Assembly: GCA_020435185.1 (NCBI GenBank)
Contig: JAGRAA010000442.1
Location: 1 to 6,742 of the forward strand
Length of the DNA: 6,742 bases
Source: Bdellovibrionales bacterium
Lineage (GTDB): Bacteria; Bdellovibrionota; Bdellovibrionia; Bdellovibrionales; UBA1609
Direction: 5' to 3'
A program made the position numbers and the translations under genes. The notes under the pieces are model-generated. The model was not told where the DNA came from. It saw nothing but the letters and a program-made list of their open reading frames with translations, and did no database searches. Of this stretch, positions 1 to 5,698 are shown in pieces (the stretch's first letter is position 1; each line of letters opens with the position of its first letter).

Positions 1-1104
1 AAAATCTAATTTAGTGGAATACCTTTGAAAATCATGATCTACTTTTTTCTCTAATTTTAGGAACTCATTTTCTTCTGATTGAGTTAAAGTCTCTTTATTT
101 TGATAGCTTTTAAATATCATAAAATCATCGTAGGCCATTTTTATTCCGCGTAAATAAATCATTTTTTTTGAAAATCGATGAATGTCTGGATCTAATACAA
201 TCTGTTCACTCTCTAAAACGTGCTGTTCAAAATCTTTCTCAGTCTTAATCATAAACAAATAAGACGCTACAATAACCCCGCCCATACCATACCAGGTTAA
301 CTCGCTTGAAATAAAGCTATTCAACATCGGTCTTCTTTGAAAAAAACCAAGACGAGACAGTTGAGTTAACCACACATTTTTAACTCCATAAGTAGCGCCT
401 GAAATAACTTTACCGAAAATTGAGAAGACTATGCTATGACCCACTACAGATCCAAGTCCGGCCAGAGACTTTAACGTCGTAAGAAAATTTCTAAGTCTCG
501 CTTTACCTTGTTCTAAAGCTAACTCTTGTTGTTCTTGATTTAATCGTTGATCGGCGGGCAGAGCTTTCCACTCTATTTTTTGTTTGAAAAACCCTTGTTC
601 AATTTGTAAATAAGAATTCTGTTTAATATAGTAGTTTAGATAAAACTCTCTCGAAACCTTCTGAAAACCTTCTGAGTTTAACAACGTTTTCAAATAAAAC
701 GACGGTTCAACATAAAACCTCCAACACAAAAACCCAACTCCCTCTAGGTCAAGTTGAGTTAACCTGTTTTCATCTAGCGGCGACCAAACGCTTTTTTCGA
801 GCAAAGACATCCAAAGCTGAAAAGCTTTCTCTTTTAACTCCCCACTATCATCATTTTTACCAATAGATTCATGCGATATACTTTCAAGGCCATAGATAAG
901 CAATTGAGTATCTCTTTCAGCATTTTTCTCAATCTCTTCTCTAACTGAGGCTAGAATCTCTTTTCGTAATATAGAACTTTGATTTACGCTATAAACGGGC
1001 TGGTCGCCATCACATAGAAGTGAGTTGGCAACAGCCTTATGAACAAATAGTATACTCAGTGATGTAAAAAAAATTGTTAATTTTTTTTTACTGATATATC
1101 CCAA
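1..1104 (-). CDS. Unrecognised exported membrane protein, C-terminus beyond the left edge
   Basis: The frame is open from a TTG at 1104 to the window edge (368 codons, no stop), so the gene is partial. I do not recognise the family. The N-terminus is a good signal peptide: KKK at residues 6-8, a hydrophobic core at about 9-21, and an AVA cleavage site at about 26. A helical, charged and Gln/Glu-rich region follows (about 45-205). Then come two hydrophobic segments, about 208-240 (glycine-rich, with G218xxxG222 and G236xxxG240) and about 270-287, and a charged region continuing to the edge. It is probably anchored in the inner membrane with much of it in the periplasm. The TTG start is chosen because GAAGG lies 5 nt upstream, because it gives an intact signal peptide, and because no ATG lies nearby. 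The 17-nt overlap with the upstream gene implies translational coupling. The overall plan resembles that neighbour, although I could not establish homology. Confidence 0.8.
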   Translation of the reverse strand, partial: MGYISKKKLTIFFTSLSILFVHKAVANSLLCDGDQPVYSVNQSSILRKEILASVREEIEKNAERDTQLLIYGLESISHESIGKNDDSGELKEKAFQLWMSLLEKSVWSPLDENRLTQLDLEGVGFLCWRFYVEPSFYLKTLLNSEGFQKVSREFYLNYYIKQNSYLQIEQGFFKQKIEWKALPADQRLNQEQQELALEQGKARLRNFLTTLKSLAGLGSVVGHSIVFSIFGKVISGATYGVKNVWLTQLSRLGFFQRRPMLNSFISSELTWYGMGGVIVASYLFMIKTEKDFEQHVLESEQIVLDPDIHRFSKKMIYLRGIKMAYDDFMIFKSYQNKETLTQSEENEFLKLEKKVDHDFQRYSTKLDF

Positions 1105-2182
1105 GCTGACCTTCGATTTCGGCAACAATGTCAGAAATTTCTTTGATCGTTTCTGCTTTTGTTTTACCGTCTTTAATTCTTAACACAATCCAGCTCACAT
1201 CTACAGAAGTTAGCCCTAAAACTGCAACAGGAACTCCTCCGATAATTGCACCTTTACCTAATCCTCCAACAACACCTTTTCCTATATAGCGTGCAACTAA
1301 ACTCAAACCGCGGCTTACCTCAAGACTTACTCTTTTCGCTAATCTCATTTTTAACGTTTCTCTCGCCTCCCCCATCTTATCTTGAATTTTTTCTACTAAT
1401 GGAGAGGACACCAATAACCAATTGCCCGCTTTTACGTTACGCATTTTCTCTTCTAATTGACTAATTACCGCCGTAATCTCTTCATAAGCTCTAGACTTCG
1501 CATCTAAACCTTTTAAGCTGGCTCTTTTTTCTTCAAGTTGTTTAGAAACTTTTTCTTTTTCTACTTCTGCAGCCTCAGCTAATTCTACCCCATATTTACT
1601 ATTGATATATTCATGAGCATCTTTAAGTTTTTGAATTTGGCTCATTATTTTTTCCATGTAAAATTTGGGGGTATGCTCGTTGGTAAGAAGGTATTTTACT
1701 CCTGGAGGCAAAAATCTCTTTAAACCTTTTCCTGTTTTATCAGATTTATACCAAAGATAGGATTCATAGGCGATGAGGACAGGGGCTGGAATAGCGCTTA
1801 CGTACTCATTGGCACCGGCCATTTCACTCATCTCTAATCCACCTAAAATTGATTTATAGATATAAAGTTCCGCATACAGTCCCATTTGCTCTAAATCAAA
1901 ACCAAAATCTTCGGCAACATCGTGCCAAGCTTCAGGTACAATTTTTTCTAATTTTGTCTGATGCTTAATGCTTGGTTTTTCGGGGTCAGGAATAATCTCC
2001 CTTCCATTTTCATCAAAAAGTGCAACCCTAATATCGTCATCATTGTCGGCTTGCATACTCTTGACTTCGTATTTATTGGGGAGAACACTTCCATCAATAG
2101 AGAATAACGACCCTATCGGATGCACATCTGCACGTGTTTGTATGGAAACAAATAAAAAAACAATAAAGAAAAGCCCTCGCAT
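1088..2182 (-). CDS. Unrecognised exported protein with coiled coil and glycine-zipper segment (364 aa)
   Basis: I do not recognise this protein. A longer reading starts at GTG 2221, but the ATG at 2182 is preferred. It has AGGGG six nt upstream and gives a compact signal peptide (MRG, then a hydrophobic run to about residue 13, cleaved after TRA at about 18). The GTG has no ribosome binding site. The mature part starts with an acidic, probably non-membrane region (to about 175). A Lys/Glu-rich, likely coiled-coil stretch follows (about 176-250), then a glycine-rich hydrophobic segment (about 299-335). There G303, G307, G311 and G315 form an uninterrupted GxxxG ladder. A basic, then acidic tail of about 30 residues ends the protein. 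The most likely layout is a periplasmic body, one membrane-inserted glycine-zipper helix or hairpin, and a short cytoplasmic tail. It is the first gene of a two-gene unit with the overlapping downstream gene. Its role is unknown; oligomerisation in a membrane is an inference from the glycine pattern. Confidence 0.85.
   Translation of the reverse strand: MRGLFFIVFLFVSIQTRADVHPIGSLFSIDGSVLPNKYEVKSMQADNDDDIRVALFDENGREIIPDPEKPSIKHQTKLEKIVPEAWHDVAEDFGFDLEQMGLYAELYIYKSILGGLEMSEMAGANEYVSAIPAPVLIAYESYLWYKSDKTGKGLKRFLPPGVKYLLTNEHTPKFYMEKIMSQIQKLKDAHEYINSKYGVELAEAAEVEKEKVSKQLEEKRASLKGLDAKSRAYEEITAVISQLEEKMRNVKAGNWLLVSSPLVEKIQDKMGEARETLKMRLAKRVSLEVSRGLSLVARYIGKGVVGGLGKGAIIGGVPVAVLGLTSVDVSWIVLRIKDGKTKAETIKEISDIVAEIEGQLGIYQ
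1110..1114 (-). promoter_or_regulatory. Ribosome binding site supporting a TTG start
   Basis: GAAGG on the minus strand lies 5 nt before TTG (1102-1104), inside the 3' end of the upstream gene. It is the only Shine-Dalgarno-like word well placed to start the gene that runs off the left edge. It is embedded in coding sequence, so chance is a possible explanation. Confidence 0.45.
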
Positions 2183-2188
2183 AAATAA

Positions 2189-2193
2189 CCCCT
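2189..2193 (-). promoter_or_regulatory. Ribosome binding site deciding the ATG 2182 start
   Basis: AGGGG lies 6 nt before the ATG at 2182. The in-frame GTG at 2221 has no purine-rich word upstream. The site therefore favours a 364-aa product whose signal peptide starts MRGLFF. Confidence 0.5.
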
Positions 2194-2264
2194 GATTCTG
2201 AGTAATAATTTTTAGAAACACAAACTATCACAAGGATTTGTCTATTGAGGATGATTTCATTGGT

Positions 2265-2293
2265 TTTATAAATTTTTCATTATCATTTGTTAA
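2265..2293 (-). promoter_or_regulatory. Sigma70-like promoter of the two-gene exported-protein unit
   Basis: On the minus strand, TTAACA (2288-2293, one mismatch to TTGACA) is separated by exactly 17 nt from TATAAA (2265-2270, one mismatch to TATAAT). It lies immediately after the terminator of the protease gene and gives a leader of roughly 75 nt before the ATG at 2182. This placement is what an independent transcription unit would need. AT-rich DNA yields such words easily, so it is a sequence-based prediction only. Confidence 0.5.
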
Positions 2294-2326
2294 AAGATAA
2301 AAAAAACGGGCTGGTTAGCCCGTTTT
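2294..2326 (-). terminator. Rho-independent terminator of the protease gene
   Basis: A perfect 10-bp stem (AAAACGGGCT at 2303-2312 with AGCCCGTTTT at 2317-2326) closes a 4-nt loop. Read on the minus strand, the GC-rich core is followed by eight T residues. It lies just downstream of the protease stop codon at 2349. The flanking A and T runs mean it might also work on the plus strand, but no plus-strand gene is present. Confidence 0.9.
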
Positions 2327-2348
2327 GAATTGAAATTTCTACTTTCAA

Positions 2349-3962
2349 TTATTCAAAAGCTATATGGTCTACTTTAAATCCCCAGCCGTTAACAGAATCG
2401 TCCGACTCAAAGGTTAACACAGCCGTATCTCCTTCAATGATTGCAGAATATATTTCAGAATTATCACCTGACATAACATCTACTTCGCCTTTTGAAGAAC
2501 CAGTAACAGTCACTTTGTCATATGATTTTTCTGTTTCAAATCTTTCAAAGTGAATTGCTATTCTTTTCGCACCATCCACTTTTATAGTCCAAGACTCTTT
2601 TGCCTTATCTTTATAAGGGTGAGTTGTCTCTATGCTAAAATCTACTTTTTGCCAATTTCCAGGATCATTTGGATCAGCTGGAGCCTCTTGATTAGTCAAA
2701 GCGAAATATGCATTCACTGCTCCGCTTGAAGCAACTTTGTTTCTTAAGCCTGCAAGAGGTTTCGCTGTTCTTTTTAGCCTATCAATGACTTCCGGTGCGG
2801 TTAATGTAGGCTCATTGGAAAGCAATAATGCCGCTACCCCCGCCACATGAGGAGTCGCCATAGAAGTTCCTGACCAAGATTTATACCCACCTGGTGTTGA
2901 ACTCAATATGTTCACTCCTGGCGCTGCTACATCTACAGTAGTTTTTCCATAACAAGAAAAACGAGCTAGCTCACCTTTGTTATCAATAGCAGCAACAGAA
3001 ATCACATTTGGAACATCATATGTTGCTGGATACGTGGGTTGAGCATCATTGTTTTGAGAGCTATTTCCTGCAGCAGCTACGAATAAAGCTCCAGCATCAG
3101 AAGATCTTTGAATCGCCTCTTCGAGAGCTTTAGAGTAACCTCCGCCACCCCATGAATTATTCATGATTTTTGCGCCCATTGTTGTAGCGTAATCAATCGC
3201 TTTTATAGCACCTTCGAGACTTCCACTTCCGGCAGCGCTTAAAAATTTAACTCCCATTATTTTTGCATTCCAAGCTACACCTACGAGACCATGACCATCA
3301 TTTCCCTTAGCTGCAATTGTTCCCGAAACATGTGAACCATGACCATGGTCATCTTTAGGATCAGCATCGTTATTTGCAAAATCATATCCATGGATATCAT
3401 CTATATATCCATTACCGTCGTCGTCTACTCCAGCTTGACCATTTGCTTCTGCTTCATTCGTCCAAATGTTTTCTTTTAAATCATCTAAGGTGTAATCTAC
3501 TCCTGTATCAATAACAGCAATCACCAAATCTTGATTTCCTGTTTGAATATCCCACGCTCTTTCAGCATCAACATCCACTCCATCAATTCCAGAAGCTCCA
3601 CCGGAGTCTTTTTGCCCAAAATTAGCTAAGCCCCATAGTTTTCCGTACTCAGGATCATTAGGAGCCTGCTGACGAGTATATATGTAGTTTGGCTCTGCAT
3701 ATTCAATCGATGGATCACTATTTAACGTCTCTAAAGAATAACTTTGTAACTCTGGAGCACTTCTTTTAACCAACGCAATATTATTTTTTTTCGACACCCA
3801 ACGAGATTCCCCCAATTTACTTAAATGTGAGAAAGCTTGGCTGTCTTTTACCTTAACGATAAATTCTCCTGGCACTGAATCAACGCTCTTGTTGGCCCAT
3901 GCCGTACTTGACCCAACAACAACGATCGCCGATACGACCTTCAGAATTAAATTATTTTTCAT
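2349..3962 (-). CDS. Secreted subtilisin-like serine protease (S8) with I9 propeptide and CUB-like C-terminal domain
   Basis: This 537-aa protein is complete. It has a Sec signal peptide (residues 1-23, AWA cleavage site) and an inhibitor-I9-type propeptide (about 30-97, ending in the typical YAEPNYIY). The S8 catalytic domain spans about 105-420. Asp152 (VIDTGVD), His208 (HGHGSHVSGT), oxyanion Asn300 (AAAGN) and Ser367 (GTSMATPHVAG) are all present, so it should be active. A D/N-rich loop at 180-189 looks like the calcium-binding insert seen in related S8 enzymes. After a Pro/Asn/Asp-rich linker (425-436), residues about 437-537 resemble the CUB-like beta-sandwich found at the C-terminus of several bacterial exoproteases (YDKVTV, then a GWGFKVD end). 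It should be exported, self-cleaved and released or surface-bound, degrading protein. AGGAG lies 5 nt before the ATG. It appears to be transcribed alone, between its own candidate promoter and a strong terminator. The natural substrate cannot be read from sequence. Confidence 0.96.
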   Translation of the reverse strand: MKNNLILKVVSAIVVVGSSTAWANKSVDSVPGEFIVKVKDSQAFSHLSKLGESRWVSKKNNIALVKRSAPELQSYSLETLNSDPSIEYAEPNYIYTRQQAPNDPEYGKLWGLANFGQKDSGGASGIDGVDVDAERAWDIQTGNQDLVIAVIDTGVDYTLDDLKENIWTNEAEANGQAGVDDDGNGYIDDIHGYDFANNDADPKDDHGHGSHVSGTIAAKGNDGHGLVGVAWNAKIMGVKFLSAAGSGSLEGAIKAIDYATTMGAKIMNNSWGGGGYSKALEEAIQRSSDAGALFVAAAGNSSQNNDAQPTYPATYDVPNVISVAAIDNKGELARFSCYGKTTVDVAAPGVNILSSTPGGYKSWSGTSMATPHVAGVAALLLSNEPTLTAPEVIDRLKRTAKPLAGLRNKVASSGAVNAYFALTNQEAPADPNDPGNWQKVDFSIETTHPYKDKAKESWTIKVDGAKRIAIHFERFETEKSYDKVTVTGSSKGEVDVMSGDNSEIYSAIIEGDTAVLTFESDDSVNGWGFKVDHIAFE

Positions 3963-4052
3963 AGATGCTCCTATCCTTGGAGGTTAAAGATTTCTGTCCC
4001 TAGAAAACTTGATTTTTAAACTAGTTCCAAAATAGTACCACGATAATAGGAT

Positions 4053-4069
4053 TCTGCTCATAGAGCAGA
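4053..4069 (-). promoter_or_regulatory. 17-bp dyad, possible operator of the protease gene
   Basis: The minus strand reads TCTGCTC-TAT-GAGCAGA, a perfect 7-bp inverted repeat with a 3-nt centre. No T tract follows on either strand, so it is not a typical terminator. Its position across the predicted transcription start fits a repressor site. A 5' mRNA hairpin that stabilises the message is the alternative. Confidence 0.35.
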
Positions 4070-4096
4070 TTAAAAATTAGACTTAGAGATTAACAA
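4069..4096 (-). promoter_or_regulatory. Candidate promoter of the secreted protease gene
   Basis: TTGTTA (4091-4096) and TTTAAT (4069-4074) are separated by 16 nt on the minus strand, about 107 nt before the protease ATG. The -10 matches consensus at five of six bases, the -35 at four of six. A 17-bp dyad begins at the last base of the -10 and covers the expected start of transcription, which supports a regulated promoter here. Confidence 0.35.
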
Positions 4097-4137
4097 GGAG
4101 AGTAAGAGTTTATATTTTATCTTTTAATAACAAAGAA

Positions 4138-4383
4138 TTAACCAGCCTTCTTCTTAGGCTTTTGTTGAAGGTGATTCGTCTTTGGAGGCTGATCTTGATA
4201 ATCATAGAAGAGGTCTAGTTGTTGAGGAGGATCAGCCTTTTTAACAGGCTGGCTTTCCAACTTGTATATTTTGTCGTACTCCGCCGAAGACCGAATCAGA
4301 TATTTGATGAAGGCTTTTTTTACACCTTCTGGAGCATTAGGATCAAAACCCAGTTCTTTCATAATGTCGCCCACAGACTTCAT
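4138..4383 (-). CDS. Small unrecognised protein with a beta-clamp-binding-type motif (81 aa)
   Basis: The start is supported by GAGAGG, whose last base lies 5 nt before the ATG. I do not recognise the family. Residues 1-45 look like a small helical domain (MKSVGDIMKELGF, then a second amphipathic helix to about 41). The rest is rich in Pro, Gln and Lys and probably disordered, ending in a basic KPKKKAG. Within that tail, residues 55-59 are QLDLF. This matches the QL(S/D)LF consensus through which polymerases, Hda, MutS and other proteins dock on the DNA polymerase sliding clamp (DnaN). There is no signal peptide or membrane segment, so it is cytoplasmic. It appears to be a single-gene unit behind a long non-coding region with a DnaA box. 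A role at the replication fork is an inference from one short motif. I see no clear terminator between its stop codon and the protease promoter. Confidence 0.8.
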   Translation of the reverse strand: MKSVGDIMKELGFDPNAPEGVKKAFIKYLIRSSAEYDKIYKLESQPVKKADPPQQLDLFYDYQDQPPKTNHLQQKPKKKAG

Positions 4384-4516
4384 GCATACCTCTCAAGATA
4401 GATTTCGGAAACTTCTTTCGATGTATTAACTAATGATGAGAATCTGTTGAGTGCCCTAATAAAAAGCTATTTTTTAGACAGACTATGAAAGAAATCAGTT
4501 AGTAAAAAGCTGATAA

Positions 4517-4540
4517 ATTATACAAATACTAAGTATTATA
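4517..4540 (-). promoter_or_regulatory. Candidate promoter region of the 81-aa gene: tandem TATAAT with a palindrome
   Basis: Two exact TATAAT hexamers (4535-4540 and 4517-4522 on the minus strand) flank the 13-bp palindrome AATACT-T-AGTATT (4525-4537). Neither has a good -35 at 16-18 nt, so these may be activator-dependent promoters or chance words in AT-rich DNA. They lie about 135-155 nt before the ATG at 4383. Confidence 0.3.
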
Positions 4541-4604
4541 AGTCCTTAGGCCTTTTTAAAGCTTCTTTTTGTTAATGAATATATACGTATTTTCTAATAA
4601 ACTT

Positions 4605-4613
4605 TGTGGATAA
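4605..4613 (-). promoter_or_regulatory. Perfect DnaA box (TTATCCACA)
   Basis: The minus strand reads TTATCCACA, identical to the strongest known DnaA-binding 9-mer. On the plus strand, a second TGTGGA begins 12 nt later (4617) but diverges in its last three bases. A 7-of-9 match (TGTGTCTAA) lies at 4684-4692. The box is about 65 nt upstream of the nearest TATAAT before the 81-aa gene. One strong box is too little to call an origin. Confidence 0.55.
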
Positions 4614-4782
4614 CCCTGTGGAATGGTGTTAATATCTCACCTACTTATGGTCTATATATTTAATAAAACACTATATGTAGTGGTGTGTCTAATTTTCTTA
4701 AATTTTCCTATGACAGAAAAAGTTTTTAAGCCCATGTAAGTTTTAATACTGCCCTTGCTAGACTTTTGTCTGAATCAATTAA

Positions 4783-4809
4783 GATCTTACGAACTCCTCA
4801 CGTAAGATC
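4783..4809. repeat. Perfect 9-bp inverted repeat with 9-nt spacer
   Basis: The arms are GATCTTACG (4783-4791) and CGTAAGATC (4801-4809), separated by AACTCCTCA. No T tract follows on the minus strand and only a broken one, several bases away, on the plus strand. It is therefore unlikely to be a terminator. It could be a protein-binding site or an RNA hairpin. Confidence 0.6.
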
Positions 4810-4849
4810 ATTCATGTTTTTAAAACCATCGATTTCATTTTTCAGGCCA

Positions 4850-4886
4850 TAAAAAAACAAAGAATCCTTCATTTTCGAAGGATTCT
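4850..4886 (-). terminator. Rho-independent terminator of the sdh operon
   Basis: A perfect 10-bp stem (AGAATCCTTC at 4861-4870 with GAAGGATTCT at 4877-4886) closes a 6-nt loop. On the minus strand it is followed by TTTGTTTTTTT. It lies 39 nt after the sdhB stop codon and marks sdhB as the last gene of the operon. Confidence 0.93.
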
Positions 4887-4925
4887 AGAAATAGACATGC
4901 TTTATATATTGATTTGTGAGTTTGC

Positions 4926-5687
4926 TTAAGATCTGGCTTTTACCATTGCTTTGGTAAACTCGCGATTCATCAAAGAGATATTTTCGAGACTAATTCCTTT
5001 TGGACAGGCTGCCTCACAAGCTCCTGTGTTAGTACAAGCTCCGAACCCCTCAGCATCCATTTGGGCAACCATATTAATGACTCGTTCTTCATTTTCAACT
5101 TTTCCCTGAGGCAATAAATTTAAATGAGCAATCTTTGCTGAAACGAATAAATTCGCTGAAGCATTTTTACAAGTCGCAACACAGGCTCCACAACCTATAC
5201 ACGTTGCTGCAGCAAATGCCCTATCGGCATCTTTTTTAGGAACAGGTAGACAATTAGCGTCTTGTGCTCCTCCTGTATTTACCGAAACATACCCACCAGC
5301 TTCAATAATTCTATCAAAAGAAGATCTGTCTACCACCAAATCTCTCACCACAGGAAATGCCTTTGCTCTCCAAGGCTCCACAGTAATCGTGTCACCATCT
5401 TTAAAGCTACGCATATGAAGCTGACAGGTCGTAATTAACTTTTTAGGTCCATGGGCATTACCGTTAATGACCATGGAGCACATACCACAAATTCCCTCTC
5501 GGCAATCGTGGTCAAACTCAATAGGTCGTTGCCCCTCTTTAACTAAGCCTTCATTGACAACATCCATAAGCTCTAAAAAAGACATATCTGAAGAAACTCC
5601 CTCTTGAGTTCTTTCTAAAAAGCTCCCTTTATCTTTGGGTCCATCTTGCTTCCATATCTTTAAATGAATTTTCATATTATCAGACAT
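4926..5687 (-). CDS. sdhB: Succinate dehydrogenase iron-sulfur subunit
   Basis: SdhB carries electrons from the flavoprotein SdhA through three iron-sulfur clusters to the quinone site of the membrane subunit, linking the TCA cycle to respiration. It sits on the cytoplasmic face of the inner membrane. The product is 253 aa and complete. The [2Fe-2S] ligands are Cys62, 67, 70 and 88 (CREGICGMC, then C88). The [4Fe-4S] ligands are Cys163, 166, 169 and 173. A C-x5-C-x3-CP motif (Cys218, 224, 228) carries most of the [3Fe-4S] set, with Cys173 followed by Lys rather than the usual Pro. The CIGCGACVATCKN form is typical of the Bacteroidota/deltaproteobacterial-type enzyme, not the E. coli type. An in-frame ATG lies at 5693, but its ribosome binding site would abut it. 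GGGAG is 6 nt before the ATG at 5687, so that start is chosen. The gene follows sdhA by 10 nt and ends before a strong terminator. Confidence 0.97.
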   Translation of the reverse strand: MSDNMKIHLKIWKQDGPKDKGSFLERTQEGVSSDMSFLELMDVVNEGLVKEGQRPIEFDHDCREGICGMCSMVINGNAHGPKKLITTCQLHMRSFKDGDTITVEPWRAKAFPVVRDLVVDRSSFDRIIEAGGYVSVNTGGAQDANCLPVPKKDADRAFAAATCIGCGACVATCKNASANLFVSAKIAHLNLLPQGKVENEERVINMVAQMDAEGFGACTNTGACEAACPKGISLENISLMNREFTKAMVKARS

Positions 5688-5693
5688 CACCAT

Positions 5694-5698
5694 CTCCC
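5694..5698 (-). promoter_or_regulatory. Ribosome binding site deciding the sdhB start
   Basis: GGGAG begins inside the sdhA stop codon. It touches the ATG at 5693 directly but stands 6 nt before the ATG at 5687, which is normal spacing. This favours the shorter SdhB (MSDNMKIHLK) and suggests coupled translation of sdhA and sdhB. Confidence 0.6.

Larger units (their letters stand above)
4384..4850. other. 467-nt gene-free region with DnaA box, dyads and tandem -10 words
   Basis: No convincing coding sequence is present on either strand; the longest minus-strand readings are under 30 codons. The region is very AT-rich. It holds a perfect DnaA box at 4605-4613, a palindrome flanked by two TATAAT hexamers at 4517-4540, and a perfect inverted repeat at 4783-4809. 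It separates the sdh terminator from the 81-aa gene, and it is much longer than a promoter alone needs. A small RNA or a DnaA-titrating or origin-like function is possible. None can be shown from sequence. Confidence 0.6.

Noticed and set aside
1246..1464. Plus-strand open frame of 72 codons
   Set aside because: It lies wholly opposite the 364-aa minus-strand gene, and its product is low-complexity hydrophobic with no ribosome binding site evident. It is a shadow.
1968..2195. Plus-strand open frame of 75 codons
   Set aside because: It is opposite the 5' end of the same minus-strand gene, whose signal peptide and coiled coil make the minus strand the coding one.
4219..4401. Plus-strand open frame of 60 codons
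   Set aside because: It is antisense to the 81-aa gene, which has a good ribosome binding site and plausible composition.
4669..4682. CACTA-TATG-TAGTG hairpin followed by a short T-rich stretch on the minus strand
   Set aside because: A 5-bp AT-rich stem is too weak for a terminator, and no gene ends there.
4571..4692. Full chromosomal replication origin
   Set aside because: Only one DnaA box is perfect, the others are weak, no dnaA, dnaN or gidA-type neighbour is visible, and no unwinding-element triplets are clear.
5688..5693. sdhB start at ATG 5693
   Set aside because: The GGGAG Shine-Dalgarno would directly abut this ATG; the in-frame ATG at 5687 has normal 6-nt spacing.
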